NCBI RefSeq assembly: GCF_029962485.1
Contig: NZ_CP073637.1
Span: 1,054,001 to 1,118,000, forward strand
Reading direction: 5' to 3'
Source of the DNA: Burkholderia cepacia
GTDB taxonomy: Bacteria; Pseudomonadota; Gammaproteobacteria; Burkholderiales; Burkholderiaceae
DNA: 64,000 nt
The position numbers were made by a program, and so were the translations under genes. Every line of letters starts with the position of its first letter. Position 1 is the first letter of the stretch. Positions 27,911 through 38,565 of this stretch are shown one piece after another. The notes beneath the pieces were generated by a model. That model was not told the origin of the DNA. It saw only the letters and a program-made list of their open reading frames with translations, and ran no database searches.

Positions 27911-28993
27911 ATGGACGACGAACTGAATTCCCGCCTGAAACCGCTGCGCGATCGCATCGACGCGATCGACGCGCAGCTGATCGCACTCCTGAACCAGCGC
28001 GCCGCGGTGGCGCTGGAGGTGGGCGAGGTCAAGAAGCATTTCAACGCACCGGTGTTCCGGCCGGAGCGCGAGCTGCAGGTGATCGCGCGGCTGCAGGACA
28101 TGAGTGCGGGGCCGCTCGCGAGCGAGCACATCAGCGCCATCTGGCGCGAGATCATGGCCGCGAGCCGCGCGCTCGAACAGACGATCCACGTCGCGTTCCT
28201 CGGGCCGGTCGGCACGTACAGCGAACAGGCGATGCTCGAGTATTTCGGCCAGTCGATCGAAGGGCTGCCGTGCCCGTCGATCGATGAGGTGTTCCGCTCG
28301 GTCGAGGCCGGTGCGTCCGCGTTCGGCATCGCACCGGTCGAGAATTCGACCGAAGGCGCCGTGTCGCGCACGCTCGACCTGCTGCTGCAGACGCAACTGC
28401 TGATCAGCGGCGAACTCGCGCTGCCGATTCACCACAACCTGCTGACGCAAAGCGGTACGCTCGACGGCGTGAAGCGCGTCTGCGCGCATGCGCAGGCGCT
28501 CGCGCAATGCCAGCAGTGGCTCGCGGCGAATGCGCCGCAGCTCGAGCGGCAAGCGGTGGCGAGCAACGCGGAGGCTGCGCGTCTCGCGGCGGCCGACCCG
28601 ACCGTCGCGGCGATCGCGGGCGATCGCGCGGCCGCGCACTACGGTCTGCAGATCGCGTTCTCTCTGATCCAGGACGATCCGCACAACCGCACGCGCTTCG
28701 TGATCATCGGCAAGCAGCCGGCCGGGCAAAGCGGTCACGACCAGACGTCGCTGATCGTGTCGGTGAAGAACGAGCCGGGCGCCGTGTTCAAGCTGCTCGA
28801 GCCGCTCGCGCGGCACGGCGTGTCGATGACACGCTTCGAGTCGCGTCCGGCGCGCGTCGGCACGTGGGAGTACTACTTCTACATTGACATCGAGGGACAT
28901 CGCGACGATGCGGCGGTGGCGGCCGCGCTCGCGGAGCTCGGCCAGAAGGCCGCGTTCCTGAAGATACTCGGTTCGTATCCGAGCGCACGCTGA
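27911..28993 (+). CDS. pheA: Bifunctional chorismate mutase / prephenate dehydratase (P-protein)
   Basis: 360 residues. The chorismate mutase domain (about 8-90) has LRDRIDAIDAQLIALLNQRA. The prephenate dehydratase domain (about 97-275) has AFLGPVGTYSEQAMLEYFG, FGIAPVENSTEGAVS and the catalytic TRF in HNRTRFVIIG. The ACT domain (about 285-355) carries the phenylalanine-binding signature FESRPARVGTWEYYFYID. It channels chorismate to phenylpyruvate and is expected to be inhibited by Phe. It follows serC by 33 bp. Confidence 0.97.
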   Translation: MDDELNSRLKPLRDRIDAIDAQLIALLNQRAAVALEVGEVKKHFNAPVFRPERELQVIARLQDMSAGPLASEHISAIWREIMAASRALEQTIHVAFLGPVGTYSEQAMLEYFGQSIEGLPCPSIDEVFRSVEAGASAFGIAPVENSTEGAVSRTLDLLLQTQLLISGELALPIHHNLLTQSGTLDGVKRVCAHAQALAQCQQWLAANAPQLERQAVASNAEAARLAAADPTVAAIAGDRAAAHYGLQIAFSLIQDDPHNRTRFVIIGKQPAGQSGHDQTSLIVSVKNEPGAVFKLLEPLARHGVSMTRFESRPARVGTWEYYFYIDIEGHRDDAAVAAALAELGQKAAFLKILGSYPSAR

Positions 28994-29179
28994 CGCGCGG
29001 CGGCGCGTCGCGTGCTCGTGCAGGCGCGGCGGCCAGGCGGGCAGGGCAGGCCGGTCGGCGCTGCCGAAGGCGGGTTCGGGCGGCATTCGGTGCAGGATGC
29101 GCCGGGTGCGGGCCCGTTGCCCGGAATCTGGAATTCCGCGTGCGGGGCAACGCTTCGCGCGCGTAACTTGGCTCTAGTC

Positions 29180-30106
29180 GTGTCAGGCTTTGCATTCAAC
29201 AAACTGGTCATCTTCGGTGTCGGCCTGATCGGCGGATCGCTGGCCCGCGCGCTGCGCGAGCGTGCGCCGGGCGGTGCTGGCGAGATCGTCGGCGTGGGCC
29301 GTTCGCGTGCGTCGGTCGAGCGCGCGCTGTCGCTCGGCGTGATCGACCGCGCGGCGGCGCTCGACGACGACGCGCAATTGCGCGCCGCGCTTGCCGGCGC
29401 CGATCTCGTGTTGCTGGCCGCACCCGTCGCGCAGACGGGCCCGTTGCTCGCGCGCATCGCGCCGTGGCTCGACGATGCGACGATCGTCACCGATGCGGGC
29501 AGCACCAAGTCCGACGTCGTCGCGGCCGCGCGTGCAGCGCTCGGCCCGCGGATCGCGCAGTTCGTGCCGGGGCATCCGATCGCCGGGCGCGAGTCGAGTG
29601 GCGTCGAGGCCGCGTTGCCGGACCTGTACGTCGGGCGCAACGTCGTGCTGTGTCCGCTGCCGGAGAACGCGCCGGAATCCGTCGCGCGCATCGAAGCGAT
29701 GTGGCGTGCAACCGGCGCCGACGTGCGCATGATGAGCACCGAGCAGCACGATCGCGTGTTTGCATCGATCAGTCATTTGCCGCACGTGCTGTCGTTCGCG
29801 CTCGTCGAGCAGATCCTCGGTGAGGCCGACGCGGAACTGAAATTCTCGTACGCGGCGGGCGGCTTCCGCGATTTCACGCGCATCGCCGCGTCGAGCCCGG
29901 AAATGTGGCGCGACGTGTGCGTCGCGAACCGCACGGCGCTGCTCGACGAACTCGACGGCTATACGCGCGTGCTCGAGCGGCTGCGTGAGGCGATCGACGC
30001 CGGCGACGGCGCGGCGCTCGAAGCCGTGTTCACGCGCTCGCGCGCCGCACGCAAGGCATGGCAGGAGCGCGGCGGCGCGCCCGTTGCCGAACCGGTCAAG
30101 AAATAA
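29180..30106 (+). CDS. tyrA: Prephenate dehydrogenase TyrA
   Basis: 308-residue NAD(P)+ enzyme that oxidatively decarboxylates prephenate to 4-hydroxyphenylpyruvate for tyrosine. The Rossmann motif is [14 protein letters not shown] (about 12-25). [36 protein letters not shown] and [10 protein letters not shown] are family hallmarks; the second His is catalytic. GTG at 29180 is taken as start ([13 protein letters not shown]); the frame has no suitable ATG. There is a 186-bp gap after pheA where many betaproteobacteria have hisC. Confidence 0.93.
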   Translation: MSGFAFNKLVIFGVGLIGGSLARALRERAPGGAGEIVGVGRSRASVERALSLGVIDRAAALDDDAQLRAALAGADLVLLAAPVAQTGPLLARIAPWLDDATIVTDAGSTKSDVVAAARAALGPRIAQFVPGHPIAGRESSGVEAALPDLYVGRNVVLCPLPENAPESVARIEAMWRATGADVRMMSTEQHDRVFASISHLPHVLSFALVEQILGEADAELKFSYAAGGFRDFTRIAASSPEMWRDVCVANRTALLDELDGYTRVLERLREAIDAGDGAALEAVFTRSRAARKAWQERGGAPVAEPVKK

Positions 30107-30119
30107 CAGGACGATTCCC

Positions 30120-31424
30120 ATGGACTATCTCGATCTCGGCCCGTACTCCAGCGCATCGGGCACCGTGCGCCTGCCCGGCTCGAAAAGCATTTCGAACCGC
30201 GTGCTGCTGCTTGCGGCGCTGGCCGAAGGCGAAACGACGATCACCAACCTGCTCGACTCCGACGACACGCGCGTGATGCTCGATGCACTCGGCAAGCTCG
30301 GCGTGAAGCTCGCACGTGACGGCGACACCTGTGTCGTCACGGGCACGCGCGGCGCGTTCACCGCGAAGACGGCCGACCTGTTCCTCGGCAACGCGGGCAC
30401 GGCCGTGCGGCCGCTCACCGCCGCGCTCGCGGTGAACGGCGGCGACTATCGCGTGCACGGCGTGCCGCGCATGCACGAGCGGCCGATCGGCGATCTCGTC
30501 GACGGCCTGCGCCAGATCGGCGCGCAGATCGACTACGAGCTGAACGAAGGCTTTCCGCCGCTGCGGATCAAGCCCGCGGCGATTTCGGTCGATGCACCGA
30601 TCCGCGTGCGCGGCGACGTGTCGAGCCAGTTCCTCACGGCGCTCCTGATGACGCTGCCGCTCGTGAAGGCGAAGGACGGCCGGACCGTCGTCGAAGTCGA
30701 CGGCGAGTTGATCTCGAAACCATACATCGACATCACGATCCGGCTGATGGAGCGCTTCGGCGTGACCGTCGAGCGCGACGGCTGGCAGCGCTTCGTCGTG
30801 CCGGCCGGCGTCCGCTACCGCTCGCCGGGGCGGATCATGGTCGAGGGCGATGCGTCGTCCGCGTCGTACTTCCTCGCGGCCGGCGCGCTTGGCGGTGGCC
30901 CGCTGCGCGTCGAGGGCGTCGGGCGCGCGAGCATCCAGGGCGACGTCGGCTTCGCGAACGCGTTGATGCAAATGGGTGCGAACGTGACGATGGGCGACGA
31001 CTGGATCGACGTGCGCGGCATCGGCCACGACCACGGCAAGCTCGAGCCGATCGACATGGACTTCAACCTGATCCCCGATGCGGCGATGACCATCGCGGTC
31101 GCGGCGCTGTTCGCGAACGGCACGAGTACGCTGCGCAACATCGCGAGCTGGCGCGTGAAGGAGACCGACCGCATCGCCGCGATGGCGACCGAGCTGCGCA
31201 AGGTCGGCGCGATCGTCGAGGAAGGCCCCGACTATCTCGTCGTCACGCCGCCGGAAAAGCTCACGCCGAATGCGGCGATCGACACGTACGACGATCACCG
31301 GATGGCGATGTGCTTCTCGCTCGTCAGCCTGGGCGGCGTGCCCGTGCGGATCAACGATCCGAAGTGCGTCGGCAAGACGTTCCCCGACTATTTCGACCGC
31401 TTCGCTGCGCTCGCCAAAGCATGA
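30120..31424 (+). CDS. aroA: 3-phosphoshikimate 1-carboxyvinyltransferase (EPSP synthase)
   Basis: 434 residues, sixth step of the shikimate pathway and the glyphosate target. It has [20 protein letters not shown] near the N-terminus, the class I motif [39 protein letters not shown] and the C-terminal [12 protein letters not shown] and [11 protein letters not shown]. The glycine in GNAGTA is the glyphosate-sensitive residue. AGGA precedes the ATG; the gene is 13 bp after tyrA. Confidence 0.97.
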   Translation: MDYLDLGPYSSASGTVRLPGSKSISNRVLLLAALAEGETTITNLLDSDDTRVMLDALGKLGVKLARDGDTCVVTGTRGAFTAKTADLFLGNAGTAVRPLTAALAVNGGDYRVHGVPRMHERPIGDLVDGLRQIGAQIDYELNEGFPPLRIKPAAISVDAPIRVRGDVSSQFLTALLMTLPLVKAKDGRTVVEVDGELISKPYIDITIRLMERFGVTVERDGWQRFVVPAGVRYRSPGRIMVEGDASSASYFLAAGALGGGPLRVEGVGRASIQGDVGFANALMQMGANVTMGDDWIDVRGIGHDHGKLEPIDMDFNLIPDAAMTIAVAALFANGTSTLRNIASWRVKETDRIAAMATELRKVGAIVEEGPDYLVVTPPEKLTPNAAIDTYDDHRMAMCFSLVSLGGVPVRINDPKCVGKTFPDYFDRFAALAKA

Positions 31425-31437
31425 CCCGACTGTTCCG

Positions 31438-32124
31438 ATGAAATCGACCCGACCCTTTCACCCGACTCCCGTCATCACGATCGACGGCCCGACCGCTTCC
31501 GGCAAGGGCACCGTCGCCGCGCTCGTCGCCGCGAACCTTGGCTTCCACCTGCTCGACAGCGGCGCGCTGTACCGGCTTGCCGCGCTCGCGAGCGTGCGCT
31601 ACGGCATCGCGGCGGAGGATATCGACGCGCTGGTGAAGCTGATCGACGATCTCCACATCACGTTTCGCGAAGGCTGTGCGCAGCTCGACGGCGTCGACGT
31701 GTCGAACGACATCCGCGCCGAAGCGGTTGGCAACCGCGCATCGGCCATCGCCGTGCACGGGCCCGTGCGCACCGCGCTCGTCGCGCGCCAGCGCGCGTTC
31801 CGCAAGACGCCGGGCCTCGTCGCGGACGGGCGCGACATGGGCACGGTGATCTTCCCGGATGCCGTGCTGAAGGTGTTCCTGACGGCCAGCGCCGAGGCTC
31901 GTGCGACCAGACGGCATAAGCAATTGATGCAAAAAGGTTTTTCTGCTAATATAGATGACTTGCTCCGGGATCTTCGTGAACGTGACGCGCGCGACAGCAA
32001 TCGCGCGGCCGCGCCGCTGAAGCCTGCAGCAGATGCCAAGCTGCTCGATACGTCGGCGCTTTCGGTCGATGAAGCCGTCGATCAAGTGCTGCAGTGGTAC
32101 CGGGCGCTCGGCCAGCCCGCCTGA
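31438..32124 (+). CDS. cmk: Cytidylate kinase
   Basis: 228-residue P-loop kinase that phosphorylates CMP and dCMP. The N-terminus has [20 protein letters not shown] with the Walker A at about 17-26, [13 protein letters not shown], and [21 protein letters not shown] cluster of arginines ([21 protein letters not shown]) forms the LID and phosphate site. It starts 13 bp after aroA and precedes rpsA, the usual order. Confidence 0.95.
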   Translation: MKSTRPFHPTPVITIDGPTASGKGTVAALVAANLGFHLLDSGALYRLAALASVRYGIAAEDIDALVKLIDDLHITFREGCAQLDGVDVSNDIRAEAVGNRASAIAVHGPVRTALVARQRAFRKTPGLVADGRDMGTVIFPDAVLKVFLTASAEARATRRHKQLMQKGFSANIDDLLRDLRERDARDSNRAAAPLKPAADAKLLDTSALSVDEAVDQVLQWYRALGQPA

Positions 32125-32266
32125 GAAGGCGGGTCGCGGTAGGTGCTCCGCGCCGTAAGCGCGGAGCGTGTTTCGAACCCTTAACCCCGTGTGGTCATCG
32201 ATCTGGCCCTTTCAGCCTGCCATTCCGGCCGGCGTGGCACAGCGACCCATGCACAATCAGATTTTT

Positions 32267-33979
32267 ATGTCCGACCTGCAAACCTCTACCCCGAATACTG
32301 AATCTTTTGCGGCTCTGTTCGAAGAGTCGCTGACCCGCCAAGACATGCGCGCCGGCGAAGTGATTTCCGCCGAAGTCGTGCGCGTCGACCACAACTTCGT
32401 GGTCGTCAATGCAGGCCTGAAGTCCGAGGCTTACATTCCGATCGAGGAATTCCTGAACGATCAGGGCGAGGTTGAGGTGCAGTCGGGCGATTTCGTGTCC
32501 GTCGCGATCGACGCACTCGAAAACGGCTACGGCGACACGATCCTGTCGCGCGACAAGGCGAAGCGCCTTGCATCGTGGCTGTCGCTGGAAAAGGCTCTCG
32601 ACAACAACGAACTCGTCACCGGCACGATCACCGGCAAGGTGAAGGGCGGCATGACCGTGATGGTCAACGGCATCCGCGCGTTCCTGCCGGGTTCGCTGGT
32701 CGACACGCGTCCGGTCAAGGACACGACCCCGTACGAAGGCAAGACGCTCGAGTTCCGCGTGATCAAGCTCGATCGCAAGCGTAACAACGTCGTGCTGTCG
32801 CGTCGTGCAGTGATCGAAGCGACCCAAGGCGAAGAGCGCGCGAAGCTGCTCGAGACGCTGAAGGAAGGCGCGATCGTCAACGGCGTGGTCAAGAACATCA
32901 CCGACTACGGCGCGTTCGTCGACCTCGGCGGCATCGACGGCCTGCTGCACATCACCGACATCGCATGGCGTCGTGTGCGTCACCCGAGCGAAGTCCTGTC
33001 GGTTGGCCAGGAAGTCACCGCGAAGATCCTCAAGTTCGACCAAGAGAAGAACCGCGTCTCGCTGGGCATCAAGCAACTGGGCGACGATCCGTGGGAAGGC
33101 ATCTCGCGCCGTTACCCGTCGGGCACGCGCCTGTTCGGCAAGGTCACGAACATCACCGACTACGGCGCATTCGTCGAAGTGGAATCGGGCATCGAAGGCC
33201 TCGTCCACGTGTCGGAAATGGACTGGACCAACAAGAACGTTGCACCGTCGAAGGTTGTCCAGCTGGGCGACGAAGTCGAAGTCATGGTCCTCGAGATCGA
33301 CGAAGACCGTCGTCGTATCAGCCTCGGCATGAAGCAGTGCAAGCCGAATCCGTGGGATGACTTCAGCCGCAACTTCAAGAAGGGCGACAAGATCACGGGC
33401 GCAATCAAGTCGATCACCGACTTCGGCGTGTTCATCGGTCTGCCGGGCGGCATCGACGGCCTGGTCCACCTGTCGGACCTGTCGTGGAGCGAAACCGGCG
33501 AAGAAGCCGTTCGCAAGTACAAGAAGGGCGACGAAGTCGAAGCAATCGTGCTCGGTATCGACGTCGAGAAGGAGCGTATTTCGCTCGGCATCAAGCAGCT
33601 CGAAGGCGACCCGTTCAGCAACTACGTTGCAATGAACGACAAGGGCTCGATCGTCGACGGCGTCGTGAAGACGGTCGATGCGAAGGGTGCGGTCGTCACG
33701 CTGACGGGCGACATCGAAGGCTACCTGCGTGCGTCGGAAATCTCGCAGGATCGCGTCGAAGATGCACGCAACGTGCTGAAGGAAGGCGACAAGGTCAACG
33801 CGATGGTGATCAACATCGATCGCAAGTCGCGCGGCATCAACCTGTCGATCAAGGCGAAGGATTCGGCTGAACAACAGGAAGCGATCCGCGGCCTGCAGTC
33901 GGACACCAGCTCGGCTGCGACCGGTACGACCAACCTCGGCGCGCTGCTGAAGGCGAAGCTCGACGGCCAGAACCAGTAA
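32267..33979 (+). CDS. rpsA: 30S ribosomal protein S1
   Basis: 570 residues with six S1/OB repeats. Typical repeats are [41 protein letters not shown] and [20 protein letters not shown], with linkers such as [13 protein letters not shown]1 binds mRNA and helps start translation. ATG 32267 ([10 protein letters not shown]) is chosen; another ATG at 32249 is in frame. No Shine-Dalgarno precedes either, which fits the known autoregulated rpsA leader in E. coli. Confidence 0.97.
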   Translation: MSDLQTSTPNTESFAALFEESLTRQDMRAGEVISAEVVRVDHNFVVVNAGLKSEAYIPIEEFLNDQGEVEVQSGDFVSVAIDALENGYGDTILSRDKAKRLASWLSLEKALDNNELVTGTITGKVKGGMTVMVNGIRAFLPGSLVDTRPVKDTTPYEGKTLEFRVIKLDRKRNNVVLSRRAVIEATQGEERAKLLETLKEGAIVNGVVKNITDYGAFVDLGGIDGLLHITDIAWRRVRHPSEVLSVGQEVTAKILKFDQEKNRVSLGIKQLGDDPWEGISRRYPSGTRLFGKVTNITDYGAFVEVESGIEGLVHVSEMDWTNKNVAPSKVVQLGDEVEVMVLEIDEDRRRISLGMKQCKPNPWDDFSRNFKKGDKITGAIKSITDFGVFIGLPGGIDGLVHLSDLSWSETGEEAVRKYKKGDEVEAIVLGIDVEKERISLGIKQLEGDPFSNYVAMNDKGSIVDGVVKTVDAKGAVVTLTGDIEGYLRASEISQDRVEDARNVLKEGDKVNAMVINIDRKSRGINLSIKAKDSAEQQEAIRGLQSDTSSAATGTTNLGALLKAKLDGQNQ

Positions 33980-34001
33980 GCCTCACGAGGTCTGCTGAAG
34001 T

Positions 34002-34325
34002 ATGACCAAATCCGAGTTGGTCGCGCAGCTGGCATCGCGATTTCCGCAACTTGTCCTCAAGGATGCGGATTTCGCGGTGAAAACGATGCTCGATGCGATG
34101 TCTGACGCCCTGGCGAAAGGGCATCGCATCGAAATTCGGGGTTTCGGCAGCTTCGGCCTCAACCGTCGCCCGGCGCGCGTCGGACGCAACCCGAAGTCAG
34201 GGGAGAAAGTGCAGGTGCCCGAGAAGTTCGTGCCGCACTTCAAGCCTGGCAAGGAATTGCGTGAACGCGTCGACGGCCGCGCCGGTGAACCGCTGAAGGC
34301 TGACGATCCGGACGACGAGCGTTGA
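34002..34325 (+). CDS. ihfB: Integration host factor beta subunit
   Basis: 107-residue HU-family protein that pairs with IhfA to bend DNA sequence-specifically. It starts [17 protein letters not shown] and shows [20 protein letters not shown] and [20 protein letters not shown], with the DNA-intercalating Pro in the arm. The tail ([14 protein letters not shown]) is longer than in E. coli. It follows rpsA by 22 bp and is closed by a terminator. Confidence 0.95.
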   Translation: MTKSELVAQLASRFPQLVLKDADFAVKTMLDAMSDALAKGHRIEIRGFGSFGLNRRPARVGRNPKSGEKVQVPEKFVPHFKPGKELRERVDGRAGEPLKADDPDDER

Positions 34326-34370
34326 ACGTCGTTCGGAGTGCCCGGAACCCGTCCGGCGAAGGCTGAAAAG

Positions 34371-34396
34371 AAAAGCGCCCCCTGGGGCGCTTTTTT
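34371..34396 (+). terminator. Intrinsic terminator after ihfB
   Basis: 11-bp stem aaaagcgcccc / ggggcgctttt with a 2-base loop, followed by tttcat. Confidence 0.88.
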
Positions 34397-34533
34397 CATT
34401 TCCGGCGGCAACGATGCAACGGCTGGCGCAGGATGTGCGCAGCCGCGGAAACGCTTCCTTTACAATACGGGTCGATTCGGTGCGACGAAGGGGAGTCGCG
34501 CGCCGCAGCAAACCTCAACAAAGAGAGGGCTTC

Positions 34534-34827
34534 ATGAAGTTTATCGTCTGGCTGATCCGGGTATTGGTGTTCGTCCTGCTGCTGGTGCTCGCGCTGGCCA
34601 ATACGCAAACCGCGACGCTGAATTTCGTTGCCGGCTACGCATGGCAAGCGCCGCTGATCCTGATCGGCCTGGCGTTCTTCGCCGTGGGGTTGCTGGCGGG
34701 CCTGCTGTCCGCGCTGCCTTCGATCTTCCGCCTGCGTCTCGAGAACGGGCGCCTGAAGCGCGATCTGCGTGCGGCGCGCGAAACGCCCGCCGTCATCGAT
34801 CAGCCGCCGATGCCGCCCGTCATTTAA
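34534..34827 (+). CDS. lapA: LapA-like inner-membrane protein (LPS assembly protein A)
   Basis: 97 residues with two membrane segments (FIVWLIRVLVFVLLLVLALA and ILIGLAFFAVGLLAGLLSAL) and a short cytoplasmic tail with RLRLENGRLKRDLR. The sequence and the adjacent lapB match the YciS/DUF1049 family that works with LapB in controlling LPS synthesis. GAGAGGG precedes the ATG. Confidence 0.88.
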   Translation: MKFIVWLIRVLVFVLLLVLALANTQTATLNFVAGYAWQAPLILIGLAFFAVGLLAGLLSALPSIFRLRLENGRLKRDLRAARETPAVIDQPPMPPVI

Positions 34828-34880
34828 CACGGACGCCGCGCGATCATCGCGCGGTTTTCGTCTCTGCTTCGATATTTCGC

Positions 34881-36053
34881 ATGGATCTGGATTTCTGGTG
34901 GTTGCTCGCGATTCCGGTCGCGTTCGCGCTCGGTTGGGCGGCGTCACGCTATGACCTGAAGAATCTCCTGTCGGAGAGTGCCAACCTGCCGCGCTCGTAT
35001 TTCCGCGGCCTGAATTTTCTGCTGAACGAACAACCCGACAAGGCGATCGACGCGTTCATCGAGGTCGCCAAGCTCGATCCCGAGACGGTCGAGCTGCACT
35101 TCGCGCTCGGCAACCTGTTCCGCCGCCGCGGCGAGACCGACCGCGCGATCCGCGTGCACCAGAACCTGCTGAGCCGCACGGACCTGCCGGTCAACGAACG
35201 TGACCACGCGCTTTACGAGCTCGGCCAGGATTTCCTGAAGGCCGGCCTGCTCGATCGCGCCGAGGAGGCGTTCCACAAGCTCGCCGACGGCGACTACGCG
35301 CTCGGTGCGCAACGGGCGCTGCTGACGATCTACGAGATCGAGAAGGACTGGAACAAGTCGATCGATACCGCGAAGCGCATCGAATCGATGAGCGACAAGC
35401 CGCTCGGCGTCGAGATTGCGCAGTTCCACTGCGAACTCGCGCAGGAAGCGCTGCAGCGCAAGAATGCGGCCGCGGCAGCCGAACAGTTGCGTCTGGCACT
35501 GACCGTGAACCCGCAGAACGTGCGTGCGACGGTGCTGTCCGGCGACGCAGCGGAGGCGGCGGGCGACCACGCGGCCGCGATCGAGCACTGGAAGCGCGTC
35601 GAAGCGCAGAACCCCGCGTATCTGCCGCTCGTCGCCGACAAGTTGATGAAGGCGTATGTCGCGCTCGGCAAGAACGCCGAAGGCGCCGAGCTGCTGATGG
35701 GGTATGTCGACCGCTATCCGTCGAACGATCTGCTCGACATCGCGTATCAGCACATCGCCGGGTTGCGCGGCCAGGAGGCGGCGCACACGCTCGCGCGCAT
35801 GCAGATGGAGAAGTCGCCGAACCTGTCGGGGATGCTGCACCTGCTCGATGCGCAGATCGCGGCGGCCGACGAGCCGCGCCGTAAGGAACTTGAAATGATG
35901 CGTGCGCTGATCAAGCAGCGCACGAAAAATCTGCCACGGTATACGTGCCAGAATTGCGGTTTCCGGGCACGGCTCTTCTACTGGCAGTGCCCCGGATGCA
36001 GCGGCTGGGAAACCTATGCGCCGCGCCGCGTCGAACCTGCGATGCCGGGCTGA
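34881..36053 (+). CDS. lapB: Lipopolysaccharide assembly protein LapB (YciM)
   Basis: 390 residues. An N-terminal membrane anchor (MDLDFWWLLAIPVAFALGWA) is followed by a cytoplasmic TPR domain (FLLNEQPDKAIDAFIEVAKL, ALGNLFRRRGETDRAI and further repeats) and a C-terminal rubredoxin-like zinc site (YTCQNCGFRARLF, QCPGCSGWETY). In E. coli LapB with FtsH sets LpxC level and so limits LPS. It lies 53 bp after lapA. Confidence 0.94.
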   Translation: MDLDFWWLLAIPVAFALGWAASRYDLKNLLSESANLPRSYFRGLNFLLNEQPDKAIDAFIEVAKLDPETVELHFALGNLFRRRGETDRAIRVHQNLLSRTDLPVNERDHALYELGQDFLKAGLLDRAEEAFHKLADGDYALGAQRALLTIYEIEKDWNKSIDTAKRIESMSDKPLGVEIAQFHCELAQEALQRKNAAAAAEQLRLALTVNPQNVRATVLSGDAAEAAGDHAAAIEHWKRVEAQNPAYLPLVADKLMKAYVALGKNAEGAELLMGYVDRYPSNDLLDIAYQHIAGLRGQEAAHTLARMQMEKSPNLSGMLHLLDAQIAAADEPRRKELEMMRALIKQRTKNLPRYTCQNCGFRARLFYWQCPGCSGWETYAPRRVEPAMPG

Positions 36054-36084
36054 TCCCGGCACGCGGAGCCAACGCGCTGCGGTT

Positions 36085-36107
36085 GCCGCCGGGCTCGTCC
36101 CGGCGGC
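36085..36107. other. GC-rich hairpin between lapB and ugd, no U-tract
   Basis: gccgccggg / cccggcggc, 9-bp perfect stem with 5-base loop. It is followed by aagttag, so termination is unlikely to be strong; it may be an mRNA stabilising or processing structure. Confidence 0.4.
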
Positions 36108-36143
36108 CAAGTTAGTCAATTACCGGGAAGTACCGGAACATCT

Positions 36144-37544
36144 ATGAAAATCACCATCATCGGCACCGGCTATGTCGGTCTCGTCACGGGCGCCTGCCTC
36201 GCGGAGATCGGTCACGACGTCTTCTGTCTCGACGTCGATCCGCGCAAGATCGACATCCTGAACAACGGCGGGATGCCGATTCACGAACCGGGGCTGCTGG
36301 ACATCATCGCGCGCAACCGCGCGGCGGGGCGCCTGCGCTTCTCGACCGACATCGAGGCGAGCGTCGCGCACGGCGAGATCCAGTTCATTGCGGTCGGTAC
36401 GCCGCCCGACGAGGACGGCTCGGCCGACCTGCAGTACGTGCTCGAGGCCGCACGCAACATCGGTCGCTACATGACGGGCTTCAAGGTGATTGTCGACAAG
36501 TCGACGGTGCCGGTCGGCACCGCGCAGCGCGTGCGCGGCGTGGTCGACGAGGCGCTGGCCGCACGCGGGCTCGCGGGCAGCGTCGCGCATCGCTTCTCGG
36601 TCGTGTCGAACCCGGAATTCCTGAAGGAAGGCGCGGCGGTCGAGGACTTCATGCGTCCGGACCGGATCATCATCGGCGTCGACGACGACGAGACGGGCAC
36701 GATCGCGCGCGAGAAGATGAAGAAGCTCTACGCGCCGTTCAACCGCAACCATGAGCGCACGATCTACATGGACGTGCGCTCGGCCGAATTCGCGAAGTAT
36801 GCGGCGAACGCGATGCTCGCGACGCGCATCTCGTTCATGAACGAGATGTCGAATCTCGCCGACAAGGTCGGCGCCGACATCGAGGCCGTGCGCCGCGGGA
36901 TCGGCTCCGATCCGCGCATCGGCTATCACTTCCTGTACGCCGGCGTCGGCTACGGTGGCTCGTGCTTCCCGAAGGACGTCCAGGCATTGATTCGCACCGC
37001 CGGCGAGAACGGCCAGCCGCTGCGCATCCTGGAAGCCGTCGAGGCCGCGAACCATGCGCAGAAGGACGTGCTGATCGGCAAGATCGAGCAGCGCTTCGGC
37101 GCCGACCTCAAGGGCCGCGAGTTCGCGGTGTGGGGCCTCGCGTTCAAGCCGAATACCGACGACATGCGCGAGGCGCCGAGCCGACGCCTGATCGCCGCAC
37201 TGCTCGAGCGCGGCGCGACCGTGCGCGCGTACGATCCGGTCGCGGTCGACGAAGCGCGGCGTGTGTTCGAGCTGGATTTCGGCAACGATGCCGACGCGCT
37301 GGCGCGGCTGCATCTCGTCGAGACGCAGGACGTCGCCGTGACGGGTGCGGACGCACTCGTGATCGTGACCGAGTGGAAGGAATTCCGGAGCCCCGATTTC
37401 ACGCGCCTGAAGGCCGAACTGAAGGCGCCGGTGATCTTCGACGGGCGCAACCTGTACGAGCCGGACGCGATGGCCGAACTGGGCATCGACTACTACGCGA
37501 TCGGCCGGCCGTATGTCGATCCCCAGTCGTCCTCCCGTGGCTGA
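36144..37544 (+). CDS. ugd: UDP-glucose 6-dehydrogenase
   Basis: 466 residues. Oxidises UDP-glucose to UDP-glucuronate, the precursor of surface sugars and of Ara4N used to modify lipid A in Burkholderia. NAD motif [18 protein letters not shown] at 7-24, the active-site Cys274 in [30 protein letters not shown] and the UDP-binding C-terminal domain ([17 protein letters not shown]). Heptose genes follow directly, consistent with LPS core supply. The ATG at 37552 of the next gene lies 7 bp past its stop. Confidence 0.95.
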   Translation: MKITIIGTGYVGLVTGACLAEIGHDVFCLDVDPRKIDILNNGGMPIHEPGLLDIIARNRAAGRLRFSTDIEASVAHGEIQFIAVGTPPDEDGSADLQYVLEAARNIGRYMTGFKVIVDKSTVPVGTAQRVRGVVDEALAARGLAGSVAHRFSVVSNPEFLKEGAAVEDFMRPDRIIIGVDDDETGTIAREKMKKLYAPFNRNHERTIYMDVRSAEFAKYAANAMLATRISFMNEMSNLADKVGADIEAVRRGIGSDPRIGYHFLYAGVGYGGSCFPKDVQALIRTAGENGQPLRILEAVEAANHAQKDVLIGKIEQRFGADLKGREFAVWGLAFKPNTDDMREAPSRRLIAALLERGATVRAYDPVAVDEARRVFELDFGNDADALARLHLVETQDVAVTGADALVIVTEWKEFRSPDFTRLKAELKAPVIFDGRNLYEPDAMAELGIDYYAIGRPYVDPQSSSRG

Positions 37545-37551
37545 CCACACG

Positions 37552-38502
37552 ATGAATACTCTTCGCGAAATCGTTCCGGTGCCGCGTGCGCAGCTCGCGC
37601 GCTCGCGCGTGCTTGTCGTCGGCGACGTGATGCTCGACCGTTACTGGTTCGGCAACGTCGATCGCATTTCGCCTGAGGCGCCGGTGCCGGTCGTGCACGT
37701 GCAGCGTCAGGAGGAGCGGCTCGGCGGCGCGGCCAACGTCGCGCGCAATGCCGTGACGCTCGGCGGCCAGGCCGGGTTGCTGTGCGTCGTCGGGTGCGAC
37801 GAGCCCGGCGAGCGGATCGTCGAGCTGCTCGCCAGCAGCGGCGTGACGCCGCATCTCGAGCGCGACCCGGCACTGCCGACCACGATCAAGCTGCGCGTGC
37901 TCGCGCGCCAGCAGCAACTGCTGCGCGTCGACTTCGAGGCGATGCCGACGCACGAGGTGCTGCTCGCGGGGCTCGCGCGCTTCGACGCGCTGCTGCCCCA
38001 GCACGACGTCGTGCTGATGTCGGATTACGCGAAAGGCGGCCTGACGCACGTCACGACGATGATCGAGAAGGCGCGTGCGGCCGGCAAGTCGGTGCTCGTC
38101 GATCCGAAGGGCGACGACTGGGCGCGCTATCGCGGCGCGTCGCTGATCACGCCGAACCGCGCCGAGTTGCGCGAAGTGGTCGGCCAGTGGAAGTCGGAAG
38201 ACGATCTGCGCGCACGCGTCGCGAACCTGCGTGCGGAACTCGGCATCGACGCGCTGCTGCTCACGCGCTCTGAAGAAGGGATGACGCTGTTTTCCGCCAC
38301 CGGCGAACTGCACGCACCGGCGCTCGCGCGCGAGGTGTTCGACGTGTCGGGCGCGGGCGATACCGTGATCGCGACGGTCGCGACGATGCTCGGCGCCGGC
38401 GTGCCGCTGGTCGACGCGGTCGTGCTCGCGAATCGCGCGGCAGGCATCGTGGTCGGCAAGCTCGGCACGGCCACGGTGGACTACGACGAACTGTTTCACT
38501 GA
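37552..38502 (+). CDS. hldA: D-glycero-beta-D-manno-heptose-7-phosphate kinase HldA
   Basis: 316-residue PfkB-family kinase acting on heptose 7-phosphate in ADP-heptose synthesis. VVGDVMLDRYWFGNVDRISP and LGGAANVARNAVTLGG form the substrate site; the catalytic loop is DVSGAGDTVIATVATM. It is the separate kinase (HldA) rather than the fused HldE, so a separate HldC nucleotidyltransferase is expected elsewhere. An in-frame ATG at 37513 inside ugd is less likely. Confidence 0.93.
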   Translation: MNTLREIVPVPRAQLARSRVLVVGDVMLDRYWFGNVDRISPEAPVPVVHVQRQEERLGGAANVARNAVTLGGQAGLLCVVGCDEPGERIVELLASSGVTPHLERDPALPTTIKLRVLARQQQLLRVDFEAMPTHEVLLAGLARFDALLPQHDVVLMSDYAKGGLTHVTTMIEKARAAGKSVLVDPKGDDWARYRGASLITPNRAELREVVGQWKSEDDLRARVANLRAELGIDALLLTRSEEGMTLFSATGELHAPALAREVFDVSGAGDTVIATVATMLGAGVPLVDAVVLANRAAGIVVGKLGTATVDYDELFH

Positions 38503-38565
38503 GCGCATTCGGCGGCGCGACGAGCGCGTCGCACGAGTGGCTCGCACTTTTCAGGCAGGACGATC

